Source: Lepus europaeus
Taxonomy: Eukaryota > Chordata > Mammalia > Lagomorpha > Leporidae
Assembly: GCF_033115175.1 (NCBI RefSeq)
Contig: NC_084844.1
Span: 32,087,885 to 32,151,884 of the forward strand
Direction: 5' to 3'
DNA: 64,000 nucleotides
Each line of letters starts with the position of its first letter. Position 1 is the first letter of the stretch. The position numbers and the translations under genes were made by a program. Shown here piece after piece: positions 23,466 to 34,399 of the stretch. A model generated the notes under the pieces. It saw nothing but the letters and a program-made list of their open reading frames with translations, was not told the DNA's origin and made no database searches.

Positions 23466-24069
23466 CCCTAAATTCAGCAAGCCCCAGCTTCTTCATCTAT
23501 GGTCTGGGGACAACAACCAAATCTACTGCATGGGGTAGGTGTGATGGTTCAGAGGGAGTGTACGTAGAAAACCTACGCAGGGCTCACCCTGTGGTAAGCA
23601 TAAAGTGAATCTTGGTATCATCCTTGCTAAGAGGCTCAGGACCTCTCTCCCTACACAAGCCTACCCAGCCTCCCTTGGCACAGGCCCTGTTCTGTGGCCC
23701 GGGTGCATAGGCATCCCTCCCCTTACCTTATCTTGAGGATTCCAAATTCTCCTTTCCCTCAAGCCATGCTGCCCACCTCCCCTTGCTCTCTGAACTTCTG
23801 CTTGTGTTGGTCCCTGACTGTCCAATCCCTGCCTATGGGTGGTTGGATATAAGAGTTGTGCAAAAAATGTTGCCTTTGCCAGTGGCATTGAGTTATAACC
23901 CTATCTTCAGAGGTGGCCTTTGCACAAAGGAGCTGGGTGCTGGTGTTTTCTTCCATTTGTGTATTCAAAGAAAAGTAAGATTTAGGAAGCTGGATTTACA
24001 AAGATAAATAAGGGAAGGAAATCTTGGCATCTCTTCTTGCAGGGGGATGAAAGAAGACACCACAGAAAG
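23466..24069. other. Intergenic sequence without a recognised gene
   Basis: A MIR-like scrap lies at 23490-23610; the rest is unique. It lies just beyond the candidate polyadenylation site on the - strand. Confidence 0.5.
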
Positions 24070-24491
24070 CAGGTTTGACATCAGCATTTATTAGGACAGA
24101 GACAGAAAGAGAAAAATACTTGACCATAAACTCAATGGCCCCACGTGATGTGCCTCATTGCAGGGAAGTCATGGCCAGGCAGCTGCCCTGGCTCCCGGTC
24201 CAGAGATTCCAGCTCTGTCAGTCCCAGGGAAGAATCTGTCTGCCCAGCCTGATGAGTCAGCAGGAGATGTTTGAGGGCAATGGGAGCCACACTTAAAGCT
24301 ATTAATTGCAAAGATTCATGCAGGTTAGTCTATTGAAGCGGCATATATATTTGCCATCCCCAAGGCAAGCTTTGGCACACCCAACAGTTCACAAGGTCTG
24401 CAGAAATCCATCTCCACAGTTTGCAAACAAATGAAAGGAGAAGTTTATCCTGTTTTGGCATTGTCCAGGCCATTGCCTATCATGATGCTTG
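24070..24491 (-). other. Candidate alternative 3'-terminal exon of C17orf67 (non-coding)
   Basis: On the - strand a strong acceptor (TTTTTTTCTTGTTCTTTTCCAG, given here by its T-rich shape only at 24492-24513) precedes sequence starting CAAGCATCATG, and about 400 nt later comes AATAAA (24092-24087). No long frame is open. It could be a spliced 3'UTR exon for C17orf67, an independent non-coding RNA exon, or chance. RNA data are needed to decide. Confidence 0.3.
24087..24092 (-). terminator. Candidate polyadenylation signal AATAAA
   Basis: This is the first canonical hexamer I find on the - strand downstream of the C17orf67 stop codon, 3.2 kb away, outside any SINE tail. A T/G-containing stretch follows. 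It is consistent with a 3' end but not proof of one. Confidence 0.3.
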
Positions 24492-24530
24492 CTGGAAAAG
24501 AACAAGAAAAAAATGTTAAGGTGATTATGC

Positions 24531-24860
24531 GGAGGGGGGGGGGTTGATGGTGATGACATGGGGGTGATGATAGTGATGATGGTAATGACAACAGTGGTGG
24601 TGGTGGAAGTGATGATCTTGGTGGGGATGGTGATGATGGTCCTGTTGACAGGGAAGGTAGAGGTGGTGGTAATGATGATGGGGTGGTGATGATGATGGGG
24701 GGGATAGTGATGATGGTAATGGTAATGACAACAGCGGTGGTGGTGGTGGAGGGGCGATGATAGGTGGATGAGAGTGGGCATGGGAATGATGGCGGCAATG
24801 ATAAGGATGATGATAAAGTGATGATGGCGATGATAGTGATGATGATGTTGATAAAAAAAG
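24531..24860. repeat. (GAT)/(GGT) composite microsatellite
   Basis: Starts with a G10 run (24534-24543) and continues as GATGATGGTGATG-type units. The - strand frames of up to 161 codons here are His/Pro/Ser low-complexity artefacts. Confidence 0.95.
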
Positions 24861-24924
24861 GAAGAAGACAGGAGAGGAGGAGGAGGCTAAGGCGAAGGAA
24901 ACAGCCATCCACCTGTCCCTTCCT

Positions 24925-25110
24925 GAGCAATTCCTGTGTCTATGCCAGGCAACGCTATTTTCCACGCACTGACCTCTTCCATCTCCAGGACAGCGATGGC
25001 ATTACTACCCTCATTTTGCAGATAAGGAAGCTGAGACATTTTTCCCAAGGTGGTTCAGCCAGTGAATGGGGGAGTCAGTACCCGAAGGCTCTCTGACCCC
25101 AAGTTCCAGG
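24925..25110 (+). repeat. MIR relic
   Basis: CTATGCCAGGCAACGC, CCCTCATTTTGCAGATAAGG and GGTTCAGCCAGTGAATGG in MIR order. Confidence 0.75.
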
Positions 25111-25276
25111 TGGACGCAGCCCACCAGCTACTGCTTCCTGGGCACTGTGCAAGGGGGACCTTCCTAGCCAGAGGCCTCCACGGATCCCTGCCTCACCAAC
25201 ACTGCTTTTTCCTGCCTGGAGGAAAGCCCTCCCATTTATAGAGGTACTCATTAGGCCTCATCCTCCATGGACATAA

Positions 25277-25578
25277 TTTTTTTGTTGTTAATTTGAGAGA
25301 CAAGGAGACAGAGAGAGATCTTTCCATTGGTTCACTCCCCAAATGCCCACAACAGCAGGGGCTGTGTCAGGCCAAACACAGGAGCTGGAACTCAACCTGG
25401 ATCTCCCACATGCATGGCAGGGACCCAGGTACTTGAGCGAACACCTGCTGCCTCCCAGAGTACACAGGAACTGGAAGGTAGAATTGGGAATCGAGCCAGG
25501 ACTCGGATGCTGGCACTCCCACACAGGACACAGTGTCCCAACAGGCACCTCAACCATTAGGCCAAATGCCTACCCCTC
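25277..25578 (-). mobile_element. C-repeat SINE, older subfamily
   Basis: Tail side TTTTTTTGTTGTTAATTTGA; head side TTAGGCCAAATGCCTACCCC. Confidence 0.92.
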
Positions 25579-25584
25579 CATAGC

Positions 25585-25715
25585 CATTGCCATCACTCCA
25601 ATTTACCCACATAGAAATGGGGAGCCAGAGAGGTCAGGCTACTTGCTGAAGGCCACAGGGTTGGGACCCAGGAAGTCAAACTCAGCTCTGGCCAGTTCCA
25701 GAGTCTGAGCGTGTA
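25585..25715 (+). repeat. MIR relic
   Basis: CACATAGAAATGGGGAGCCA then AGGCCACAGGGTTGGGACCC. 25.72-26.29 kb beyond it is unique with no gene recognised. Confidence 0.6.
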
Positions 25716-26312
25716 ATCCCTGCACGGTTCCGTCTTCTGGAAGAAGATGTATGATGGTTTCCAGTGCTGGAAGGGACACGCCCTGGGTGCAGGGCAGGCA
25801 GCAGCCTGGGGATCAGGAAACGGAGCCAGAACAGAGTGGAAGGGGGACGTCAGCCCGGCTGCCAGCCCTCCCTGCAGCTGAGCAGCACCCTGTGTGTGAC
25901 AGCTGCTCACGGGGATTCCATTCCACACCTAGGATCAGGCCGTCAGTCAGAGAGAAGGGGCGGGATGTGGAGAGGGCAGGGACTGATACCCAGCATGAGT
26001 TAGTGGCTCCGTGGGGCTCAGTCAGCTCCTCACCAGAGTTAAAATGCACGCCTTCCAATGACACCAGGACATGAGGAGGGTTCAGCGAGAGGGTTTATGT
26101 GATGGCCCCCTGAAAATTACAGTGATAAGCTAAAGGGCGGGTCCCTGTGCCCATTCACAGTAGCAGAAAACAAACAACAATGTGAGATTTCTCTTAACCA
26201 CGGACGATCATCCTGTCCTGCTCGGTCCTGCTCTACAGAGGAAGAATGAACTTCGCTGGCTTTGACCTCTGAAGTATTTTTGCTACCTTAAGTAATAAGA
26301 TTTAGGAAGCTG

Positions 26313-26642
26313 GGGCCGGCACTGTGGCGCAGCAGGTTAAAGCCCTGGCCTGAAGCGCCGGAACTCCATATGGGCGCTGGTTCTAGTCCCGGCTGCTCCT
26401 CTTCTGATCCAGCTCTCTGCTATGGCCTGGGAAAGCAGTAGAAGATGGTCCAAGTCTTTGGGTCCCTGCACCCATGTGCAAGACCTGGAAGAAGCTCCTG
26501 GCTCCTAATTTCAGATCGGCGCAGCTCCGGCTGTTGCGGCCATCTGGGGAGTGAACCAGTGGATGGAAGACCTCTCTCTCTGTCTCTCCCTCTCTGTAAC
26601 TCTGTCTTTAAAATAAATAAAATAAATCTTTGGAAAAAAAAA
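26313..26642 (+). mobile_element. C-repeat SINE, young-type, with target duplication
   Basis: Perfect 16-bp flank AAGATTTAGGAAGCTG at 26297-26312 and 26643-26658. Confidence 0.97.
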
Positions 26643-26658
26643 AAGATTTAGGAAGCTG

Positions 26659-27283
26659 GAAAGGAGATGAGGACGGACAGGAAGAAGCAAGCAGCCCATC
26701 TAGGAACAGAGGTGCGGAGCTGGGGTGTGTGGGGTATGCTGGGAATGCTGGGAACGCTGGGCAGGCCCTGGCAGGTGGGCTGGGGGAGAAGGCCCAGGGG
26801 GAGAGCGATGGCGGGGAGAGGGCGGGCAGACTGCCAGTGGGAGAGCTGTGGGAAGGCAGTGAGGAGCAGGAGCGAGACGCAGGAGAGAAGCTGCCAATCC
26901 TGGTGATGCTGTGATGATCACAGTGAATGTCAAGATCGAGCCCACAGGTGCTGACCCCACCTGGGGAGAGACCCATGCCTCAGCAGGCCACCCTTCTCCA
27001 GGCAGGACAGATTCCAGAATGATCTCTGCTGGAGGGCAAAGGAGTCACGTCCTAGTGACTCCGCAGTCTCCCCGATGAGCCCTCGGAGCTCCTCTTAACC
27101 TGGCTCCTGCCCGTCTCCCCTGCATCACTCTCGACACCCCAGCCCACAAGCAGCCAGCCGGCTGGTCTCCCTGACACCGTGTTCTGGCAGGTCTCCCAGC
27201 CCGTGCACATGCCACCCTCAGCAATCTCCCTCCGACAGAAGGCCCCCGGGACACAGGGACGTACCAGGCTGGGCCCGAGCCCC
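26659..27283 (-). other. C17orf67: Sequence directly downstream of the C17orf67 stop (possible 3'UTR)
   Basis: Unique, GC-moderate, with no polyadenylation hexamer on the - strand. If exon 3 is not spliced after its stop, the 3'UTR must pass through here. Confidence 0.35.
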
Positions 27284-27400
27284 CTACACGGGGTGGACCC
27301 GATTCCTGTCACAGTGGGGCTTACAGTGTGGGTTCAGCCAGTGCTCCAGGAACTGCTCTTCAGCACGATGCTCCAGGGCCAGCAGGTGCAGCATGTACTC
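27284..27400 (-). CDS. C17orf67: C17orf67 coding exon 3 and stop codon
   Basis: The acceptor GTTTCCACAG is followed by GAG-TAC-ATG, encoding EYMLHLLALEHRAEEQ and onward, residues 52-89, with TAG at 27286-27284. The first half is an amphipathic, Leu/Glu/His-rich probable helix. The C-terminus carries H76-C-K-P-H-C81, the only two cysteines of the predicted mature chain. These could form a small disulfide loop or a metal site. The exon is separated from exon 2 by a 16.4-kb intron. Just after the stop there is a good donor word (GTACGT, 27264-27259), so the exon may either run on as 3'UTR or splice to a downstream 3' exon. Confidence 0.94.
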   Translation of the reverse strand, partial: EYMLHLLALEHRAEEQFLEHWLNPHCKPHCDRNRVHPV

Positions 27401-27596
27401 CTGTGGAAACAGACCCACATTGAATGAACACGAACAGGGGGCTCTCGCCAGGGACAGCTGGGCAGCGCATGTGCGTGCTGTGGCTCTGCTGCCTCGGACA
27501 GGGCGCAGCCAGCAGGAGGCAGTGCAGGAGCAGAGACGGGGAGGAAAAGCCAACAGTCACGCCCACACCTCTGTGGGAAAGGCCAACCAGGCCCAT

Positions 27597-27832
27597 GGTT
27601 TCACCCCAGATGGCTGCAACGATGCGCTGATCTGAAGTCAGAAGCCAGGAGCTTTTTCCTGGTTTCCCATGCTGGTGCAGGGGCCCAAGAACTTGGGCCA
27701 CCTTCTACTGCTTTCCCAGACCATAACAGAGAGCTGGATTGAAAGAGAAGCAGCCAGGATTCAAACTGGCGCCCATATGGAATGCCAGTGCCACAGGCAG
27801 AGAATTAACCTACTCTACCACAGTGGTGGCCC
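27597..27832 (-). mobile_element. C-repeat SINE lacking its tail
   Basis: Starts abruptly at the ATGGCTGCA box and ends CTCTACCACAGTGGTGGCCC. The CT tract and A-tail are absent. Confidence 0.9.
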
Positions 27833-27938
27833 CAAAAACATCTTTTTTAAAAGGCAAGGGGTAATCAGAAGAAAGCTAGAGTGGCTACACTAAGTCCAAA
27901 CAAGATGACTTTAAAACAAAACAAAAAAAATTAGTAGA

Positions 27939-28180
27939 GGGCCAGCACTACAGCATAGTGGGTAGAGGCATCACCTGTAATGCCAGCATCCCATATCAGT
28001 TTGAGTCCCAGCTGCTCCACTTCTGATCCAGCTCTCTCTAATGGCCCGGGAAAAGCAGTAGAAAATGGCCCAAGTATTTGGGCCTCTGCACCCACATGGG
28101 AGACCCGGATGAAGCTCCTGGCTTCGGCATGGCCCTGTGCAGGCTGTTGCATCTCTCTGGGGATTGAATCAGCAGGTGGA

Positions 28181-28221
<41 letters not shown>

Positions 28222-28256
28222 ACTCTGCCTTTCAAATAAATAAATCTTCAAAAACA
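27939..28256 (+). mobile_element. C-repeat SINE
   Basis: Head GGGCCAGCACTACAGCATAG; perfect (CT)n run 28184-28220. Confidence 0.93.
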
Positions 28257-28274
28257 TTAGTAGTTATAGAGAAA

Positions 28275-28990
28275 AGTTTGTAAAAACATTCTGGCCAGCC
28301 ATTCCTCAACATGTTAAACATGGAGTTAGCACTTGGACGCCTGGCAAGTGAACTCTGGGCTGCACACCCGAGAGAAGCGAGAATGGACATCCACGCACAA
28401 GCGAGAACCCGGATGCTCCCAGCAGCACTCCTCTCGTCAGTGAAACACAGAAACGGGCCAGCGCCGTGGCTTAACAGGCTGATCCTCCGCCTTGTGGCGC
28501 CGGCACACCAGGTTCTAGTCCTGGTTGGGGCGCCGGATTCTATCCCGGTTGCCCCTCTTCCAGGCCAGTTCTCTGCTATGGCCCGGGAAGGCAGTGGAGG
28601 ATGGCCCAAGTGCTTGGGCCCTACACCCGCATGGGAGACCAGGAGAAGCACCTGGCTCCTGGCCTCGGATCAGCGAGATGCACCGGCCACAGCGGCCATT
28701 GGAGGGTGAACCAACGGCAAAAAGGAAGACCTTTCTCTCTGTCTCTCTTTCTCACTATCCACTCTGCCTGTCAAAAAAAAAAAAAAGAAACACAGAAACA
28801 ACCCGAAGGTCCACTAACAGAGGGATGGAGAAGGAAAGCATGGTGCCTGCACACCGCGGAGGACGAGGCGAGAGTAAAATCCTGGCACGTGGTGCCACCT
28901 CCCAGACAACCTTGAAATCATGACTCCCAGGGAAGCAAATCAGACACAAAGACCCGCGCGCTGTATACTCCATCTCTGTGAAAGAAAGAC
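28275..28990 (+). repeat. Old L1 LINE fragment split by a SINE
   Basis: Left part CATGTTAAACATGGAGTTAG, right part ACAACCCGAAGGTCCACTAA, the same L1 3' region as at 17.8 kb. Frames are broken. Confidence 0.7.
28455..28786 (+). mobile_element. C-repeat SINE, third subfamily, with target duplication
   Basis: Head GGGCCAGCGCCGTGGCTTAA. It carries the diagnostic GTTGGGGCGCCGGATTCTAT block missing from most copies. Perfect 13-bp duplication GAAACACAGAAAC at 28442-28454 and 28787-28799. Confidence 0.97.
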
Positions 28991-29021
28991 ATGAAACAGC
29001 CCTGTATGGCGACACCTCCTT

Positions 29022-29139
29022 AACAGGATGCGGACCCTGGCCCTGCCCTGCCCGCCTCTCCCCTGCACCTGCATCTCCCTAACAAGACGCAGACCCTGGC
29101 CCTGCCCTGCCTGCCTCTCCCCTGCACCTGCACCTCCTC
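29022..29139. repeat. Two-copy 59-bp tandem repeat
   Basis: Units at 29022-29080 and 29081-29139 share GACCCTGGCCCTGCCCTGCC and CCTCTCCCCTGCACCTGCA with only a few mismatches. Confidence 0.9.
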
Positions 29140-29267
29140 AGGCACTCAGCTCTGCACACAGAGTCTCACCGTCTTCCTCACCCTCAAACTCATCATAAGA
29201 CTGAGCACCAGGACTTGAGTCCATCTCCTGAAGAGTTCTCAAATGTTCTCCCCTCCACTTCTGCCAT

Positions 29268-29440
29268 TTTTGTTTGTTTTTTCAAAGCAGAGAGACAGAG
29301 AGATCTTCCATCTGCTGGTTCACTCTTCAAAGCTGGGCCAGGCCGAAGTTGGGAGCCATCATCCTCTGCTCTCCAGGGTGCCCATCAGAAGGACGCTGGG
29401 GTCCCAAGTGGAGCCAGGACTGGAATCCAGGCCCTCAATC
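29268..29440 (-). mobile_element. C-repeat SINE, heavily decayed
   Basis: GAGAGATCTTCCATCTGCTG and CAGGACTGGAATCCAGGCCC survive; the head is gone. 29.44-29.76 kb is unique. Confidence 0.7.
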
Positions 29441-29765
29441 TCCAGGGAGCCCAGGCTGAGGCCAGCCGATCAGATAGCTAGAGAACAGGTAAGCTGTGTG
29501 GTCCCCAGAGTCAGCCTCCAGGTGCCCAGAGCAGGGTGGAGGGAGGACTGGGGCTGGTGGAGAGAGCCAGCGTCAGCCAGGATGAGAGGTGACGCTGCAC
29601 TGCTGCCAAAAGAAGGGCACAGAGAGTTCCACTTGTTCACAGCCTGCCCTCAACCCCCACGGACGCCACCTGCAGCCTGCAGACAGGCCTTCTCCAAACG
29701 TGGTGCCGAGGCTGCGAAATTTCTGTATACCATCACGCACTGGGTCACCACAACGAGTCATGCAC

Positions 29766-30024
29766 GAGCAGGGGCGTTTAGCTTAGCAGCTGAGACATCT
29801 GCATCCGAAATGGGAGAATCTGGGTTCAGTTCTGGCTCCGGCTCCTGACTCCAGCTTCCTGCTCGCGTGCATCCTGGGAAGTAGCAGTGAGGGCTCAAGT
29901 GACTGGGCTCCTGCCACCCACGTGGGAGACCCAGCTTCAACGGCCAGCCTGCCCTGAGCATTGCAGGCATTTAGGGAATGAACCAACAAATAGAACCCAC
30001 CCCCAATAAATAAATATTTTTAAA
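29766..30024 (+). mobile_element. C-repeat SINE, older subfamily, no CT tract
   Basis: GGGGCGTTTAGCTTAGCAGC head; CAATAAATAAATATTTTTAA tail. Confidence 0.88.
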
Positions 30025-30379
30025 TGATGCATACAACAGAATGATTAATCTACAAAACGCTTCGTAAATAAAATAATGCACCAGCTCTCTTGTCTTCATC
30101 AGTGACGGAAGTCTCTTCCTTCTCTCTCCACCTCGTTTCTCTGTCTGTTGGTGCAATATCTGCCCCATGAGCTCAACCCAGACTGCCTGGGGTGGTTCAT
30201 CACACAGCCACCCACGGCATTACAGAGCTAGCGAAGCCAGAAGCTTCCACGTGCGCCCCTTCCCTACCCCTACCCTCACCATGGATGCCCCTGAACCCTT
30301 CTTCCCCCAGCCCTGCCACGGTCTCTGCCCCACCTCCCTGCCTCATCCTCCACTCGACTCTTCTCCTTCCTCTCATGGG

Positions 30380-31715
30380 GTTTTCAGTTTGCTTTGTTTT
30401 AATAGACCATATTTTTTTAGAGCACTTTGAGGTTCCCAGCAAAACTGAGCAGAAGTACAGGCAGTTCTCATATAGCCGCTTCCCGCACCACACACCCACA
30501 GCCTGCCTTCCATCAACATCCCCCACCAGCGCGGCTCATCTGTTGCAACTGATGAGCCTCCGCTGACACATCAGTGTCACCCAAAGGCGACAGCAGACAT
30601 GCGTGCTCTCTCATGGTGGTGTACATCCCATGGCTTTGGCCAAAAACAGGTGGACCTGCATCTGCCAGGTCAGCATCACACAGCCTGGATTGTGCTGCCC
30701 TAAATTCCACTTTGTTCTGTCTCTTCATTGGCCTAACACCTTGCCACTACTTTTGGCTGTCCCTAGCATTCTTCCTTTTCCAGAATATCCTATAGTTGGA
30801 ATGGTACAGTATGCAGCCTTTTCAGATTGGCTTCACACACTTAGTAATATGCATTTACGGGGGCTGGTGCTGTGGCATAGCAGGTGAAGCCGCTGCCTGC
30901 AGTGCTGGCATCCCACATGGGCTCCGGTTTGAGTCCCGGCTACTCCACTTCCGATCCAGCTCTCTGCTATGGCCTAGGAAAGCAGTAGAAGATGGCCCAA
31001 GTCCTTGGGCCCCTGCACCCACATGAGAGACCCAGATAGGCCCAGTTCCGGACATTGTGGTCAATTGGGGAGTGAAGCAGCAGATGGAAGACCTCTCTCT
31101 CTCTCTGTCTCTGCCTCTCCTTCTCCATCCGTGTAAGTCTTCCAAATAAATAAATCTTTCAAATAAAAACATGCATTTACATTTCCTCCATGTCTTTTCT
31201 TGGCTTGAATGCTCATTGCCTTTTAGTGCTGCATAACAAATACCCCATTGTCTGCAAGCACCAAGCTTATTTATCTGTTTTAACTCCTAAAGGATATCTC
31301 TGTTGCTTCCAAGTGTTTGCAATTATGAATAGAGCTGTGTTATACATCCGTGTGCAGGTTTTTGCATGGACATATGTTGATACCAAAGAGTGAGATTGGT
31401 AAATCTCGTGGCAGGAGGATGCCTGGCTTTGTAAGAAGCTGCCAAACTGGCTCTCAAAGCAGCCGCAGTTTGCATTCCCAGCAGCTACGAACGAGCCTTC
31501 CTGTGGCTCTACATCCTCACCAGCACTTCTCGCTGTCACTGCTCTGGATTTTGGTCACCCTCACAGGTTTTAATCCTGCTTCTCCCTCCCAATGACAAAT
31601 GACACTGAGAGTCTTTTCACATGCTTATCTCATCTCATCTCTGATGAGATTTCCATTCAGGTTTTTTCCAGGGTGGGTTTCACACAAGAAAAATGAAAAT
31701 GGCTTCAAAAATTTC
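30380..31715 (-). repeat. Old L1 LINE (antisense) split by a SINE
   Basis: Left part with AGAATATCCTATAGTTGGAA; right part with GTTGCTTCCAAGTGTTTGCA, CCAAACTGGCTCTCAAAGCA, TACATCCTCACCAGCACTTC: L1 ORF2 read from its opposite strand. Non-functional. Confidence 0.85.
30859..31170 (+). mobile_element. C-repeat SINE with target duplication
   Basis: Perfect 10-bp ATGCATTTAC at 30849-30858 and 31171-31180, splitting the L1. Confidence 0.96.
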
Positions 31716-31717
31716 TG

Positions 31718-31965
31718 GGGAGAGTAAGTATTGTGGTGCAGTGAGTTAAGCCTCTGCCTACAGTGCCGGCATCCCATATGGGTGAGTCTTGGCTACACTG
31801 CTTCTGATCCAGCTCCCTGTTAATGTGCCAGGCAAAGCAGTAGAAGATGTCCCAAGTGCTTGGGACCCTGCACTCACATGAGAGACCTGGAAGAAGCTCC
31901 TGGCTTTGGCCTTGCCCAGCCCAGCCTGTTGTGGCCTTCTGGGGAGTGAACCAACAGATAGGAGA

Positions 31966-32013
<48 letters not shown>

Positions 32014-32060
32014 CTTCTGTAACTCAGTCAAATAAATCAACAAATCTTTCTTTAAAATTA
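31718..32060 (+). mobile_element. C-repeat SINE
   Basis: Head GTAAGTATTGTGGTGCAGTG; long (CT)n run 31967-32013. Confidence 0.92.
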
Positions 32061-32883
32061 TTTTGGCATCTATCAATATCATTAAAATCTTAAATCATGG
32101 AAACCTCCCACAGCAGGGATAAAGCTTTAACAAAGAGTACAGTTTGGAACTTTAGGTTGTGGAGTTTCCAGAATGTTCTCCAGGACTGTGCACTCTGTAT
32201 TCATACGGTCCTTTGAAAGACCACGCCAGGAATGAGGCATGACGTGCCCGACTTCACTGCAGACGGTTTTCTTCCCCCCAGAACCCATGCAGTTTGGCTT
32301 TGTTTTGGTCATCGTTGCTTTCATGGAACTCATCAAAATACGCCCCACGTCCCAGCAAGGAGCCTCTGGGGTGGCAGGGAGAACGGTAGACAGAGAGGGC
32401 TCCTTGTGGGACCAACGATGAGTCCCCAGCGGTGAATTTGGGACTAAATCCCTGCCCTGGCCAGAGCCTCTTTGGGCAGCGTGCAGCCCTATAAACAAGG
32501 AACAAGCCCCTAGCACACAGCTGCACTTGTTCAACCACTACGTGGACGTGGCCCAGCGGACACCCACCTGACCTTCTCCACGCCTGCCTGTTTGCCAGGA
32601 AGTGTGGTGTAGAAGCAAAGAGGCCTGAGTCTCCTTCAAATCCTGATCCTGCCAAGGCGGCTTTCCCTCCCCTGCCTCAATAGGTCCATCTGAAAGATGG
32701 GTGTAACACAGACATTGACTTCACCAGGTCAGTGACATTACGTGAGATGAGACAACTAAATCTCTGTGCCCGAGAGGGAGCCTGCAGTTGTCCCTCCAGA
32801 CTCGTCCTCTCCCTCTCTCTCCTGGTCCTGTGACCTGGATGAATGGTAACCACAGAGCCCCTTCTCCTGTGGCTGCCTGTCAG
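32061..32883. other. Unique intronic sequence
   Basis: No repeat or exon is recognised. 32240-32360 has an acceptor-like word (TTTCTTCCCCCCAG) before an open stretch, but the frame is not one I know. Confidence 0.5.
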
Positions 32884-33230
32884 TTTCTTTAAGATTGAAG
32901 GAATTACAGAGAGAGGGGGAGAAAAGGAGAAAGGGAGAGTGGGAAAATGGGGGAGAGCGAGACAGAGATCTTCCATCTGCTGGTTCATTCCCCAGATGGC
33001 CACAACAGCCAAGGCTGGGCCAGGCTAAAGCCAGGAGCCAGGAGCTTCATCTGGGCCTCCCATGAGGGTACAGGGGCACAAACACTTGGGCCATCTTCTG
33101 CTGCTTTTCTAAGGCTATTAGCAGGGAGCTGGATTGGAAGTGAAGCAGCCAGGACACGAACTGGTGCCCATATGGAATGCTGGCTTCACAGGTGGCAGCT
33201 TAACCCACTACACCACAACGCCAGCCCCTC
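32884..33230 (-). mobile_element. C-repeat SINE
   Basis: Purine tract GAGAGGGGGAGAAAAGGAGA; head side ACTACACCACAACGCCAGCC. Confidence 0.94.
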
Positions 33231-34111
33231 CAGTGCGGGAGGGACTGGGGGCCAGGAGGAGGTGGAGGCCAGGGTATTTATTCCCCCTGGTTCTGTCCTG
33301 AGGGTCCCAGCAGGTTGGAATACCCAGTTCCTGAAGGCCACGGCTCCTAGGGTGCCAGCTTTGCTGTTCCGGGAGCCATGCCCTTCCCTTATTCCTCCTG
33401 CCCTAGGGGTGGTTAGCCTGGCACCTTTAGCATTTCTGGGTTCACCCAAATCCTGCCTGTGCCTCTGTAACAAGCCTCTTGTGAGCCCCCCTTCAGGAAT
33501 CCAGCGGGACTCCACTGCTAAAGGAGCTTGGGAGACCACTGCTAGCATCCAGCCAGTGTGAGCTGCTATTTGGTTATCACTCACATAAGAGAGAAACGCT
33601 CCAAGGACATTTTGAGCATCTTTCTGCAGAAAAGACTCTTGGAATAACAGCCCAGAGCAGCATTCCGCAATATGTGGCCTGTGCTCCCCACGGGGGCCTG
33701 GGAGGTCACTAAGTGTTTGTAGAGCAGTATTATTTTTAGAATAATACTCAGACATGATTTGCCTTCCTGCTGCACTGGCATTTGCACTGATGTGCCAAAG
33801 CAACGGTGGGTACGACCGGCGCCTGCACAGGGAGGTGGGCAGCCGGACCCGTCTGTTCTGGCCATCCCTGACTCCCTCGCCACCACACACGCAGAGTCAC
33901 GGAAGTAAAGAGCAAGCATTCAGAAAATGGCTCGGTTTCCCTGCAGAAGCGGTAACAAGCGACCTCTTGGGGCGTTTGCAGGCAGCTCTTGTGTGACAGA
34001 GAGCAAGGAAGAGCACCCGTGTTCTGCGGGTGCCAAGGACTGAGCTGTGTGGGTTGGGCAGACATCTCTCGAATGGGCCAAGTGACCCTGTCACCTCAAA
34101 GAAAATGATTG
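33231..34111. other. Unique intronic sequence
   Basis: No gene recognised. Frames of 200-234 codons on both strands at 33.0-33.9 kb run into SINE sequence and are artefacts. Confidence 0.5.
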
Positions 34112-34398
34112 TGGGGGCTGGCGTTGTGACACAGTGGGGTAAGCTGCCGCTCGTGATGCCGGCACCCCATCTTGGAATACCAGCTGGAGTCCCGGCTGCT
34201 CCACTCCCGATCCAGCTCCCTGCTAATGCACCTGGGAAGGCAGCAGAAGGTGGCCCAAGCGCTTGGGCTCCTGCTACCCATCAGGGAGACCTAGATGGAG
34301 CTCCTGGCTCCTGGCTCTCTCTCTGTGTCTCTTACTCTTTCTCTTTCACTCTGCCTTTCAAATAAATAAATAAATCTTTCTTTGAAAAAAAAGAAAGA
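34112..34398 (+). mobile_element. C-repeat SINE, internally deleted
   Basis: Head GGGGGCTGGCGTTGTGACAC. The segment between CTCCTGGCTCCTGGCT and the CT tract (GCCATTTGGGG box) is missing. Confidence 0.93.
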
Positions 34399-34399
34399 A

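Noticed and set aside
24389-24965. 130-161 codon His/Ser/Pro-rich frames on the - strand
   Set aside because: Translation of the GAT/GGT microsatellite.
32236-32421. Possible exon starting after TTTCTTCCCCCCAG
   Set aside because: About 60 open codons with a hydrophobic start, but no recognised homology and no matching donor or partner exon.
32987-33890. 204- and 234-codon opposing frames
   Set aside because: Both read into or out of an inverted SINE; the two strands cannot both be coding and neither is recognised.
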